DNA from: an uncultured Maricaulis sp.
GTDB lineage: Bacteria > Pseudomonadota > Alphaproteobacteria > Caulobacterales > Maricaulaceae
Assembly (NCBI RefSeq): GCF_947259345.1
Contig: NZ_CAMYLS010000020.1
Span: forward strand, 124,001-188,000
DNA length: 64,000 nt
Direction: 5' to 3'
Made by a program: the position numbers and the translations under genes. Shown piece by piece: positions 45,675-54,349 of this stretch (the first letter of the stretch is position 1; every line of letters begins with the position of its first letter). The notes below the pieces were generated by a model that was not told the origin of the DNA, made no database searches, and worked only from the letters and a program-made list of their open reading frames with translations.

Positions 45675-47222
45675 TTGACCAGCCCGCCACTGCCTTCTGA
45701 CTTCGTGGCCGAGCAGGCCATTCACCGCGATATCGCGGTCATTGATGTCGGCTCCAACTCGGTGCGCCTGGTTCATTTCCGGGTCGAGGGACGCTCGCTC
45801 TGGCCGATTTTCAACGAGAAGGTCATGGCCGGGCTGGGGCGCGGCGTGCATGACACGGGCAAGCTGCATCCGGAAGGCCGCGAAATCGCCCTGCGGGCTC
45901 TCAAGCGTTTCCAGCGCCTGCTGGACGCCAAGGGTGTCAGCGACCGCCATGTCGTCGCCACCGCTGCGGTGCGCAATGCCAGTGACGGACCTGATTTCAT
46001 CGAGGCCGTCGCTGAACGCACGGGTCTGACCGTCCGCGTCCTCTCCGGCGAGGATGAGGCCCGCCTGTCGGCGGCGGGGGTAGGCGCGGGAATCCCCGAT
46101 GCCCAGGGTCTTATGGGGGATCTGGGCGGATCAAGCCTCGAATTGACCGTGATGAATGATGGCCTGTCGGGCCGCGGTGTCAGCACGGCCCTGGGGCCGC
46201 AGGAAATGCTTGGCGATGGCGCGATGGACGAGCCGACCCTGATCGCGTCGATTGATGCGGTGCTGGGCGCGACCGGTCAACTGACCGGGCAGGGTGGTGC
46301 CTTCTACGCCGTCGGCGGGGCCTGGCGCGCGCTGGGGCAGCTGGCCTTTGCGCGCTTTGGCTACCCGCTCAATGTGGTCCATGAATTTTCGCTCAATGCC
46401 CGGCAGACCGATGAGCTGGTGCGGCTGGCGACACAGCTCAGCCCGGCCTCCCTGCGCGGCACGCCCGGCGTCTCGTCGCGCCGTGTCGCGACACTGCCCT
46501 ATGCGGCCCTCCTGCTGCGCCGGATCATGCAGTTGGGCCAATTCAAGCGCCTGGTCTTCTCTGCTTTCGGAGTGCGCGAAGGTGTCCTGGCATCCGGCTT
46601 GCCGCCAGCCCTCCTGGCCCAGGACCCGCTGATTGCCGGCGCCGAGGCGATGGCCTTGCCAAACGCCCCCACGCCGGATTTCGGACGGGCGCTCGCGCGC
46701 TGGCTTGTTCCGGCCTTTGGAGCGCTGGAGACGGCCTTCAGCGCGGCGCGCGATCGTGTCCTGCATGAGGCTGCGACGCGCCTGACCGATCTGGGCGCCC
46801 GCCACCACCCCGATCACCGCGCCGATCTTGCGCGCGACAGCGTCCTCTATGCGCCCTTTGCCGGGGTCACGCATGCCGAGCGGGTCTACCTCGCGGCCGC
46901 CATCCATTATCGCTATGCCGGCAAGCGCGGCGTGCTGGAGGATAACCCCATTTTCCACCTGATCAGCGAGGACCAGCACAATCTCGCCCAGATGCTCGGC
47001 CTGTCCCTGCGCCTGGGCGCCAAGCTGTCAGGGCGGTCACCGGCCCTGCTGGACCGCTATGCCCTGAGCGTGGATGCCAATGTCATCCGCTTGGAAGTCG
47101 ATGAGAGCGTGCGCGACCTCTATGTCGAACGCTCGGTCTCCCTGCTCGACCAGCTTGCCGCCGCCGTCGGGCGGACGGGTGAGGTGGTTTATGTGACGGG
47201 GCGGGGTGCCGCAGCGCGGTGA
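45675..47222 (+). CDS. ppx: Exopolyphosphatase (Ppx/GppA family)
   Basis: 515 residues of ASKHA fold. The phosphate-binding motif IDVGSNSVRLV is near residue 25, and GDLGGSSLELTV near 155. The C-terminal HD-like part is about 300-515. It removes terminal phosphates from polyphosphate, or the 5' phosphate of pppGpp. No ATG is near the start: a TTG at 45675 is used, with weak support, and a GTG about 10 codons later is an alternative. It lies immediately after ppk. Confidence 0.92.
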   Translation: MTSPPLPSDFVAEQAIHRDIAVIDVGSNSVRLVHFRVEGRSLWPIFNEKVMAGLGRGVHDTGKLHPEGREIALRALKRFQRLLDAKGVSDRHVVATAAVRNASDGPDFIEAVAERTGLTVRVLSGEDEARLSAAGVGAGIPDAQGLMGDLGGSSLELTVMNDGLSGRGVSTALGPQEMLGDGAMDEPTLIASIDAVLGATGQLTGQGGAFYAVGGAWRALGQLAFARFGYPLNVVHEFSLNARQTDELVRLATQLSPASLRGTPGVSSRRVATLPYAALLLRRIMQLGQFKRLVFSAFGVREGVLASGLPPALLAQDPLIAGAEAMALPNAPTPDFGRALARWLVPAFGALETAFSAARDRVLHEAATRLTDLGARHHPDHRADLARDSVLYAPFAGVTHAERVYLAAAIHYRYAGKRGVLEDNPIFHLISEDQHNLAQMLGLSLRLGAKLSGRSPALLDRYALSVDANVIRLEVDESVRDLYVERSVSLLDQLAAAVGRTGEVVYVTGRGAAAR

Positions 47223-47406
47223 GTTGTGGGGCGCCAGGCGCACCAATGCCTCCTACCCGGGTCGGCCACGGGTTTACGCCGAGGAACAACTGGCACCCGG
47301 TGCGAATTATCTAAATTTGTTAGTGAAATAACTACACGATGAAAGTGCATTGAAATATGTGGAGTCGGTAGGGATTGGTATATACTCGTTCCGCGATGGA
47401 GGGGTG

Positions 47407-47781
47407 ATGGGCATGTACTATACAGATGGTGTGCGTGTTTATAGTAAAAGCGAGAAACTGGAGCCGGCTGATAAGGCAGGCAATTTGTTTAAAGAACTGG
47501 TTCCAAGTCGATCCATTTTTGTGGTCGGTTTGATTGGTCTGAATGTTCTAGGCCTGAGTGCTATCATATATGGTGCCTCCGCCCTCGCCACAATGGCCTC
47601 TCTCGGGTTGGTAGTTGGACTGAATTTCCGTAAATCAGGGACCGAAATTTCAACACCCAAAGTACCAGTGCGGTCTATCTGGCTGTCTGCTGGCATGCAG
47701 CTCGCCGGAGTTCTGTTCGGTATTGTTCTTGTAAAGTTCGTATTGGACCAAACATCGCTTGCCGGAGGTTTCGGCCTTTGA
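47407..47781 (+). CDS. AT-richer membrane protein of unknown origin
   Basis: 124 residues from the ATG at 47407, which has GGAGGGGTG just upstream (an in-frame TTG at 47350 would add 19 residues, with less support). There are two predicted membrane helices (about 36-72 and 93-115) around a short basic loop. A hand count over 47401-47760 gives about 48% G+C against more than 60% in the flanking genes, so the segment may have come by transfer or be a young gene. No family recognised. A 12-bp direct repeat, CGAAACGGCGGG, follows at 47801-47827. Confidence 0.6.
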   Translation: MGMYYTDGVRVYSKSEKLEPADKAGNLFKELVPSRSIFVVGLIGLNVLGLSAIIYGASALATMASLGLVVGLNFRKSGTEISTPKVPVRSIWLSAGMQLAGVLFGIVLVKFVLDQTSLAGGFGL

Positions 47782-47978
47782 GCTGACCAACACCACAGTT
47801 CGAAACGGCGGGGCACGAAACGGCGGGACAGGCACAATTCAGCTGGCGCGGCACAGGCACTCTGTGCAAACCCCACCTCAACCCGTTGCTGACCAACGAT
47901 CTAGGGGCCGCTCCGCGCGCGGTGCCGATCTTTCCAGATGATTTACCTGACGGATCCGAGGGGCCGAGCGCCCGCCCT

Positions 47979-49139
47979 TTAGCCCTTCGTCTCCACCACC
48001 ACGACCTTGCCGTCCTTCAGCGCCAGCGCCATCTCGCCGCGCTTGAGCTTGAGGGCGGGGACTCCGAAAACGTCCCGGCGCCAGCCTTTCATCGCGGCCA
48101 CATCGGCCTGGTCATCGGCGGCGATCTTTTCGAGATCGGGCACGGTGGCGATCAGGCGCGGGGCAACATCGCGATCGTCGGCGACGAGTTTGAGATAAAC
48201 TTTCAGGAGCTCGACTGTCGGACCCAGACCCTGGGGGGGCGGGGCCGGCTTTTCGACCTTGGGGGCATAGGCCTCCGGGTCGGCGAGGGCTTCGGCCATC
48301 TTGTCGAACAGGCGGCGCGCGGCGCTGGAGCGTTCAAAACCCTTGGGCACGGCACGCAGGCCGCTCAGTTGTTCCGGCGTGGTCGGGGCGACACCGGCGA
48401 TCTCGTAGAGCGCATCATCCTTCATGACGCGCTGACGCGGCATATCGCGGGTCTGGGCCTCGGTCTCGCGCCAGGCGGCAGCGGCGCGCAAAGCGGCAAC
48501 CCATTTCGGCGTCGTCTTGCGCAGCTTCATGCGGCGCCAGCTCTCTTCCGGGTCAAGCTGATAGGTGGACGGGCTGGTGAGGGTCTTCATTTCCTCGGCG
48601 AGCCATCCCGTGCGCCCCTTCTTCTCCAGCCGCTCGACCATGATCGGATAGAGATCGCGCAAATGGGTGACATCGGCGATGGCGTAAGTGGTCTGGGCCT
48701 CGGAGAGCGGTCGGCGCGACCAGTCGGTAAAGCGAGGACCCTTGTCGATGGGACGATTGAGCAAGGTGCGGACAAGCGCGTCATAGGCGATGGAGTCGCC
48801 GAGGCCGAGCGCCATGGCGGCGACCTGGCTGTCGAACATCGGATGCGGGATCAGCGCGTCGCCGCCCTGGTGGAAGAAGATTTCCAGATCCTGGCGCGCA
48901 GCGTGGAAGACCTTGATGATGCGCTCGTCCGCCATCAGCTCCCAGAAGGGCTCAAGATCGATGCCCTCGGCGAGTGGATCGATGATGACTTCGGTCTCGC
49001 CGGCTGCCGCCTGGATCAGGCAGAGCTGTGGCCAGTAGACCGTCTCGCGCATGAATTCGGTATCAACGGCCACAAAGGGATGTTGGAGAAGGGCGTCACA
49101 GGCCGCTTCGAGGGCCTTTGTCGTGGTAATCATGTTCAT
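47979..49139 (-). CDS. rnd: Ribonuclease D
   Basis: 386 residues. A 3'-5' exoribonuclease of tRNA processing. The DEDD residues are visible: Asp and Glu in VAVDTEFMRE (about 25-33), an Asp in FHAARQDLEIF (about 85) and an Asp in YAIADVTHL. One HRDC domain (about 220-290) follows. Length and layout match Rnd. A shorter start at 49133 exists (MITTTK). It is transcribed away from the MFS gene upstream and is convergent with the orphan membrane gene. Confidence 0.95.
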   Translation of the reverse strand: MNMITTTKALEAACDALLQHPFVAVDTEFMRETVYWPQLCLIQAAAGETEVIIDPLAEGIDLEPFWELMADERIIKVFHAARQDLEIFFHQGGDALIPHPMFDSQVAAMALGLGDSIAYDALVRTLLNRPIDKGPRFTDWSRRPLSEAQTTYAIADVTHLRDLYPIMVERLEKKGRTGWLAEEMKTLTSPSTYQLDPEESWRRMKLRKTTPKWVAALRAAAAWRETEAQTRDMPRQRVMKDDALYEIAGVAPTTPEQLSGLRAVPKGFERSSAARRLFDKMAEALADPEAYAPKVEKPAPPPQGLGPTVELLKVYLKLVADDRDVAPRLIATVPDLEKIAADDQADVAAMKGWRRDVFGVPALKLKRGEMALALKDGKVVVVETKG

Positions 49140-49241
49140 GAAACGGCCCTTTAGCGCGGACCGGGTGATTTGGCTATCGTTTCGGCCAGCCAGGCGTCGC
49201 TTTCCGGCTGGCCGATGCGAACGCGGCGCAGCGTCCAGGGT

Positions 49242-50549
49242 TCAGACTTTTGCGCCGCGGCGCAGGTTGAGGCGCCAGCCGATGAAGAGCACGGCAAGGG
49301 CCGAGACGAAGGCGATCATCAGGAAGGCCATCTGGATCGGCAACTGGATCAGGGCGATTCCGGCCAGGGTGAACTGGCCCAGCGTCGCCGTGGCCGCATT
49401 CATGATCCCGCCCGCGGCCAGCAGGCGACCGCGCAGCTCGGCCGGCGCCCGGCGCTGGGCCATGGCCTGGAGCGGCACCACGAAGAGACCGGCGGAGATC
49501 GCCGCCAGACCCAGATCGATCAGGATGCGCCAATTGGACCTGTCGGCGAGGAAGGTGTCCGCAGCGATGAGGACAGCGCCCTCGGGCACGAGGGGATTGC
49601 CCCAGGTGGTCATGGCGACATCGGTCGTGAAGACGACCAGGCCGATCGCGCCGGCGATAGAGAAGGCCAGGGCATCGCCCTCGCCGGACAGGGCACCGCA
49701 CAGCAGGGCACCAATCGCCGCGCCGATCGTGAAGAGGGCGCTGAACAGCAGGACGACACTTTCATCGGCACCCAGCACGGACGCGGTGAAGACTGGCATC
49801 AGCGTGATGATCGCGGCAGCCAGCATCCAGAACCAGGCCGTTCCGAGCAGCGGGCGCAAGACCTGCGGGGCATTGAAGGCAAAAGCCAGGACGCGGAACG
49901 TCTCGCCGATGAAGTTGAGGCTCAGCGACATGCTCGGCTGCGCGGCGCGCGCCTCGGGCAATTGGCGGGCGGCCAGCCAGCCCAGTACCGCCATAAAAAC
50001 CAGACCCATGCCGACCATTTCCGGACCGAAGTCACGCATGACCAGCCAGGTGCCCAGGCCGATCCCGACCAAGACGGATACATTGAGCAGGCCCGACAAC
50101 ATGGCATTGGCCGGCACCAGTTCGCGCGAGGTCAAAAGGGTCGGCAGGGCCGAATTCTTGGCTGGCGTGAAGAAGGCGGACTGGGTGCCCATCAGGAAGA
50201 GGGCAATCATCAGCAGGAGAGGTTGTTCGAGGAAGAAGCCCTGCGCCACGATCAGCATCAGCCAGATTTCGGCAAACTTGGCAAAACGCATGATCCGGGT
50301 CCGGTCGAACTTGTCCGCCATGCGTCCGGCAATCGCGGAGAAAAGAAAGATCGGCACTGTGAAGAGCGATGCCGCGATCGGGACCATCATGTCGCGCTCG
50401 ATGTCGAACAAGGTGAGGCCTCCGAAGGTGACAAGGGTGACCAGGGAATAGCGGAAGAAATTATCGTTGAAGGCGCCGAGCGACTGCGCGAGCAGAAGCG
50501 GCAGGAAGCGGCGCTGGGTGACCAGCTGGGCGGCGATCTTGGCACTCAT
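49242..50549 (-). CDS. MFS transporter, LplT/Aas-type lysophospholipid flippase-like
   Basis: 435 residues with twelve predicted helices. The N-terminal LLAQSLGAFNDNFFRYSLV and GRMADKFDRTRIMRFAKFAEI are characteristic of the lysophospholipid transporter LplT and of the N-terminal half of Aas fusions. Such transporters flip lysophospholipid inward for re-acylation. Here the acyltransferases are separate genes upstream (50546-52079), the first of which overlaps it by 4 bp. Substrate is inferred from family and context. Confidence 0.85.
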   Translation of the reverse strand: MSAKIAAQLVTQRRFLPLLLAQSLGAFNDNFFRYSLVTLVTFGGLTLFDIERDMMVPIAASLFTVPIFLFSAIAGRMADKFDRTRIMRFAKFAEIWLMLIVAQGFFLEQPLLLMIALFLMGTQSAFFTPAKNSALPTLLTSRELVPANAMLSGLLNVSVLVGIGLGTWLVMRDFGPEMVGMGLVFMAVLGWLAARQLPEARAAQPSMSLSLNFIGETFRVLAFAFNAPQVLRPLLGTAWFWMLAAAIITLMPVFTASVLGADESVVLLFSALFTIGAAIGALLCGALSGEGDALAFSIAGAIGLVVFTTDVAMTTWGNPLVPEGAVLIAADTFLADRSNWRILIDLGLAAISAGLFVVPLQAMAQRRAPAELRGRLLAAGGIMNAATATLGQFTLAGIALIQLPIQMAFLMIAFVSALAVLFIGWRLNLRRGAKV

Positions 50550-51271
50550 GAGCGGGCCTCCTTGTGGGCCTGACCCTCAGCTTCGAGGGCGCGGGTGCGG
50601 GTTTCGATGGTCAGTTTCAAACGGGGCAGGAAATCGTCACGCGGCAGGCCGGGCGGGATTGGGGCGAGGAATTCGACCACGGCCGGTCCCGATTGCTTTT
50701 GCCAGCGGTTCTGCGGCCAGCGCAGGCCGGTATTGGTGGCGACCGGGATGACGGTCCGCCCGAGCGTTTCGTACATCAGGTGGACGCCCTTGCGATAACG
50801 ATAGCTCTCGCCGACTTCCGGCAGCCGGCCCTCCGGATAGATCAGAAGCGGGCGTGGATCATCGCCGGCGGCGTCGATGGCAGCCTGCAGAGCGCCCTGG
50901 GCTCCGGTCAGGCCGGGCGAATTGACCATGGTCGCGCCGGCGGTGCGAACGATGCGGCCGACCAAGGGGAATTTGCCGATCTCATTGCCGATCACGAAAT
51001 TGATGTCACCCATGATCGCCATCATCAGGAAGCCGTCCGCCCAGGACTGGTGCTTGGCGGCTATGATGACGGGCTGACCGGTCGGCGGCGTGCCCCGAAC
51101 TTCGATGGGCGCGCCGAGCAGTGTCGCCATCAGGCCGCGCACACTCCGGCAGGCGGCGCGCATGACGGCTTTGAGGCCACGGCGCCAGCCGGTGAGAGCG
51201 ATCAGCCAGGCAAGGATGGCGAAAACAGCCAGCACTGGCCAGAAGGCGAGATTGAACAAGGTCGAACGCAT
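50546..51271 (-). CDS. PlsC-type 1-acylglycerol-3-phosphate acyltransferase (second in operon)
   Basis: 241 residues with one N-terminal membrane helix (about 8-30). The acyltransferase H(x)4D motif is HQSWAD (about 75-80), preceded by Lys where most PlsC proteins have Asn, and the acceptor-binding YPEGRLPEVG follows near 145. It probably acylates lysophosphatidic acid or lysophospholipid at the inner face of the membrane. It is a paralogue of the 51306-52079 gene, shares the GTPP-x-x-QPV(I/V)I-x-AKHQSW stretch with it, and overlaps the LplT-like gene by 4 bp. Confidence 0.88.
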   Translation of the reverse strand: MRSTLFNLAFWPVLAVFAILAWLIALTGWRRGLKAVMRAACRSVRGLMATLLGAPIEVRGTPPTGQPVIIAAKHQSWADGFLMMAIMGDINFVIGNEIGKFPLVGRIVRTAGATMVNSPGLTGAQGALQAAIDAAGDDPRPLLIYPEGRLPEVGESYRYRKGVHLMYETLGRTVIPVATNTGLRWPQNRWQKQSGPAVVEFLAPIPPGLPRDDFLPRLKLTIETRTRALEAEGQAHKEARS

Positions 51272-51305
51272 CGGATCCTCCCCGGATCGTCAAGGCGGCT
51301 GCGTC

Positions 51306-52079
51306 TTACGCGCAGATCCGGGCCTCGTCCGTGGTGCTGACGGTGTCACCCTGCGACGCTTTGTGGCGCGGGGCAAATTCGGCCTCGAGCTGGCGCGAGC
51401 GGGTTTCCACCCGGCGTTCAAGCGTGGCCAGGGCGAGATCGCGGTCATCGCCGGGCATAATCGGCTGGAGGAATTCGATCACGGCCGTGCCCTTGAATTT
51501 GGACCATTTCTGCTGCGGCCAGCACTGACCCAGATTGGTCGCGACCGGGATGATGGGGCGCTCCAGGGCGCGGGCCATGTGCCAGACACCGGAGCGATAG
51601 CGCATTCCGGTCCCAACAGGCGTCAGATGGCCCTCCGGATAGATCAGGACCGGGCGCGGGCGGCCTTCGCCCTGCGAGCGGACAATCCCGTCCATCAGGC
51701 TCTCGCGCGCCGCCGTGCCGCCCTGGTTGGACAGGACGATGGCGCCGCAACGCTTCAGCACCCAGCCGATTAGCGGGAATTTCAGCATGTGGTCACCGCA
51801 GACGAAATTCACATCGCCGCACTTGGCCATCATCACGATGCCATCGCCCCAGGACTGGTGCTTGGCGCCGATCACGACCGGCTGGTCCTTGGGCGGCGTG
51901 CCGCGCACTTCGACCTTGATGCCGCAGATCCAGCGCATGAGGTGCAGGGTAGCGCGGGAATAGGAGCGCAGGCCGTGCATCAGCACGGTGCGGCCGGGAA
52001 AGAGCGCCAAGGCGGCGCAGACGATGGCGTAGACGCCGGAGACGGACCAATAAGCGATATTGAAGATGAAAGAGCGCAT
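51306..52079 (-). CDS. PlsC-type acyltransferase (first in operon)
   Basis: 257 residues. Membrane helix about 8-30, H(x)4D motif HQSWGD with Lys before it, and YPEGHLTPVG as the second acyltransferase block. The middle and C-terminal parts (RRVETRSRQLEAEFAPR) parallel the other copy closely, so the two arose by duplication. There may be different chain specificity or lysolipid acceptors, but none is deducible. The gap to the next gene is 34 bp, and to the TetR gene upstream 42 bp. Confidence 0.88.
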   Translation of the reverse strand: MRSFIFNIAYWSVSGVYAIVCAALALFPGRTVLMHGLRSYSRATLHLMRWICGIKVEVRGTPPKDQPVVIGAKHQSWGDGIVMMAKCGDVNFVCGDHMLKFPLIGWVLKRCGAIVLSNQGGTAARESLMDGIVRSQGEGRPRPVLIYPEGHLTPVGTGMRYRSGVWHMARALERPIIPVATNLGQCWPQQKWSKFKGTAVIEFLQPIMPGDDRDLALATLERRVETRSRQLEAEFAPRHKASQGDTVSTTDEARICA

Positions 52080-52121
52080 GACGATTGTCCTGTCTTTCTC
52101 GGGAAAAGGGGGTGAGGGCGC

Positions 52122-52745
52122 CTAGGAGCGCAGCACGGCCATGATGCCGCGGGTGAATTCGTCGATATGGGCCGAAAGCGGGCGCGCAATCCGGCCATAG
52201 AGGCTGTATTCGGCAGCTTGCATGACCACGCCCAGCGCCATGGCCGAGCGCAATTCCGGATCACCTTGCGGGATCTCGCCGCGCTCCATCGCCTGGGCGA
52301 TGCAGTCGGTCATCAAATCCGACGGGTCGGCGCCGCCATCACCGGAGGCGGCGATGAAATAATTGCGATGGGTCAGGTGGTAGGTGAATTGCGCCGGGTC
52401 TTCGTCGGCCAGGGTGCAATAGGCAGTGACCAGGGCGCGCGCGATCTCTTCCAGCGAGGCGTTGGGCTTGAGATGGCTGGCGACCATGCCCAGCAGGGTC
52501 TTGTGGATCGCCTCGAACATCAGCCGGGCCAGTGCGTCCTTGGATTTGAAATGACGATACATGGCGCCATCGGAAATCGTGCAGGCTTCGGCGATCTGCT
52601 TGATCGAGACTCCGTCCATGCCGTGCCGGGCGAAGAGCTGCAGCGCGGCCCGCTCGATCCGCGCCTTGGTGGTGCCGGTCTTGGCCGTCACACCGATATT
52701 CGGATTGGTGCCTTCGAACAGGTCTTCACGAAGCATTCCGGTCAT
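52122..52745 (-). CDS. TetR-family regulator of the acyltransferase operon
   Basis: 207 residues from the ATG at 52745, which has GGGAGGG seven bases upstream; the frame is also open from 52781, inside the operator. Helix-turn-helix: IKQIAEACTISDGAMYRHFKS. The C-terminal domain has features of the AcrR group, with no match to a known ligand type. It is the first gene of the operon TetR-PlsC-PlsC-LplT and lies beside two identical-type dyads. By analogy with FabR or PsrA it may sense acyl-CoA or acyl-ACP, but this is a guess. Confidence 0.9.
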   Translation of the reverse strand: MTGMLREDLFEGTNPNIGVTAKTGTTKARIERAALQLFARHGMDGVSIKQIAEACTISDGAMYRHFKSKDALARLMFEAIHKTLLGMVASHLKPNASLEEIARALVTAYCTLADEDPAQFTYHLTHRNYFIAASGDGGADPSDLMTDCIAQAMERGEIPQGDPELRSAMALGVVMQAAEYSLYGRIARPLSAHIDEFTRGIMAVLRS

Positions 52746-52765
52746 GTCCCATCCCTCCCAGGGCT

Positions 52766-52834
52766 GTAAGTGAATGATCATTTACATGCCGTATAGCGAG
52801 GGTGGGATGTGGATGCAAGTGAATAGTTACTTAC
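52766..52834. promoter_or_regulatory. Two copies of an operator dyad before the TetR-acyltransferase operon
   Basis: At 52766-52785 is GTAAGTGAATGATCATTTAC and at 52815-52834 is GCAAGTGAATAGTTACTTAC. Both are 8-bp arms around a 4-base centre, of the form GTAAGTGA-N4-TCAYTTAC with one or two mismatches, 49 bp apart centre to centre. The first lies just upstream of the regulator's start. The repeated form makes an operator for this TetR protein likely. The remainder of 52835-53142 up to the flagellin gene holds no convincing gene and no sigma-54 promoter. Confidence 0.72.
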
Positions 52835-53142
52835 AACGCCAACTTTCTGATGCACTGGCCTTCAAGCAGGCGACTGCCGGCGCGAAATTCTGCCAGGGCG
52901 CAGCTCTGAGCGAGATGAAACCGGGCTTAATTCGATGGGCCGGGTACTGGCTCAAGGCCCTGAAAGCGTGTCCTGAATTCAAATATTCCCTTGCCAGCAA
53001 GGACAATCCGACCGGCTGATTAGCGAATAATTTAATATTACCGGGTAGCTTGATCGTACCGAACGGCATTCGAGACCAACCGAAAACAGGTTGGCCAGGC
53101 CGGATCCGGTGGTGGAATGCAGAAAGCGTGGGGAGCCAAGAA

Positions 53143-53967
53143 ATGGCGACGATCAACACGAATGCGGGGGCCATGGTCGCCCTGCAAAGTCTCAATCAGA
53201 CCAATCGGGATCTGGAAACCGTCCAGGCCCGGATCAATACCGGCCTGGCCGTTGGCTCGGCCAAGGATAATGGTGGCGTCTATGCCATCGCCCAGTCGAT
53301 GCGCGCTGATGTCCGTGGCTATAGCGCTGTGGCGCAGTCGCTGGACCTGTCGGCCTCGACCGTCGATGTCGCGCTGGCCGGCGGCGAAGCGATCTCCGAT
53401 ATTCTCGTCGAGATGAAGGAAAAGGCGCTGGCGGCGTCGGACACCTCATTGGATCAATCTTCGCGCGATGCCCTGAACGAAGATTTCAAGGCCTTGCGCG
53501 ATCAGATTGGCAAGATTGTCGAGACAGCCGAATTCAACGGCACCAATCTCGTCAATGGCTCGATGTCCCAGATCTCGGCCCTGGCCAATGCCTCCGGCAC
53601 CTCGACTCTGACCATCGCAGGGGAAGACTTGTCACTCGGCGGGGCCATTGTGACCGTGTCCGCAACCTCATCCTTCGCCTCGGCCGGGGATGCCAGCACG
53701 CTGGTCGGGACAATCGAATCCTCGCTCGATAATCTCAACGCCTCGCTGGCGCGGCTGGGAACCGGCTCGAAGTCGCTGGGTGTGCACAAGGCCTTCGTGG
53801 GCAAGTTGTCTGACGCGCTGGAGAAGGGGATCGGCAATCTTGTCGATGCCGACCTGGCCAAGGAAAGCGCTAATCTCCAATCCCTCCAGGTCAAGCAGCA
53901 GCTCGGAGTGCAGGCGCTCTCCATCGCCAATTCCGCACCGGCGACCATTCTGGGGTATTTCCGCTGA
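53143..53967 (+). CDS. Flagellin
   Basis: 274 residues, the short length of Caulobacter-type flagellins. The start MATINTNAGAMVALQSLNQT and the C-terminal stretch ending in NSAPATILGYFR are the conserved helices that pack in the filament core (D0/D1). The central region (about 170-205) is short and lacks the large D2/D3 domains. The ATG at 53143 is chosen for its GGGAG site and for the family N-terminus; a longer frame from 53050 is not. No other flagellar genes are nearby. A strong terminator follows. Confidence 0.94.
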   Translation: MATINTNAGAMVALQSLNQTNRDLETVQARINTGLAVGSAKDNGGVYAIAQSMRADVRGYSAVAQSLDLSASTVDVALAGGEAISDILVEMKEKALAASDTSLDQSSRDALNEDFKALRDQIGKIVETAEFNGTNLVNGSMSQISALANASGTSTLTIAGEDLSLGGAIVTVSATSSFASAGDASTLVGTIESSLDNLNASLARLGTGSKSLGVHKAFVGKLSDALEKGIGNLVDADLAKESANLQSLQVKQQLGVQALSIANSAPATILGYFR

Positions 53968-54024
53968 TCAGCGGCGCAACGACAAACATCTTTCTGGTGG
54001 CGCGGCCCGCAAGGGCGTGCAACT

Positions 54025-54052
54025 GGGGGCGCTCCGGCGCCCCCTTTTTTTT
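54025..54052 (+). terminator. Rho-independent terminator after the flagellin gene
   Basis: A perfect 8-bp stem, GGGGGCGC with GCGCCCCC, a TCCG tetraloop and eight T residues, 57 bp after the flagellin stop. Confidence 0.93.
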
Positions 54053-54159
54053 GGTGGGGATGGGCTCTCAGAGCTCTGAAACAGGGGGCAGGGGCCGCTC
54101 ACCGGTCCTCGCTTGGCGGCGCAAAACCGAAAAAGCATGACCTAATCCCACACCGTGCA

Positions 54160-54275
54160 CCCCTTCCTTCTCCCTTGGGAGAAGGTGGCCGGAGGCCGGA
54201 TGAGGGGGATTTCTCCTGCGGCCACCGGGATTTACCTCCCACCCTGACCCTCTCCCAAGGGAGGGGGCAAGTGTC
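54160..54275. repeat. Intergenic repeat element with two inverted half-copies
   Basis: Two hairpin-forming palindromes flank a middle part: CCTTCTCCC-TT-GGGAGAAGG at 54166-54185 and CCCTCTCCC-AA-GGGAGGGG at 54248-54266. The adjoining segments (AGGTGGCCGGAGGCCGGATGA and CCTGACCCTCTCCC) are of a kind I recall as common in intergenic regions of Caulobacterales and relatives. Only this copy is in the window. Confidence 0.6.
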
Positions 54276-54349
54276 TCTTGAAAAAACTTATCCGCCCCTC
54301 TTCGCCCCGTTGCATAATCTTCCCGTTCCCGCGCCATCTTGAGGCTCGG

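Noticed and set aside
52774-53019. An 81-codon plus-strand frame between TetR and flagellin
   Set aside because: It starts inside the operator dyad, has no ribosome-binding site, and the product has no recognisable feature.
53020-53142. A sigma-54 (-24/-12) promoter or CtrA site before flagellin
   Set aside because: No GG-N10-GC pair with a TGGC/TTGC context, and no TTAA-N7-TTAA with correct spacing was found.
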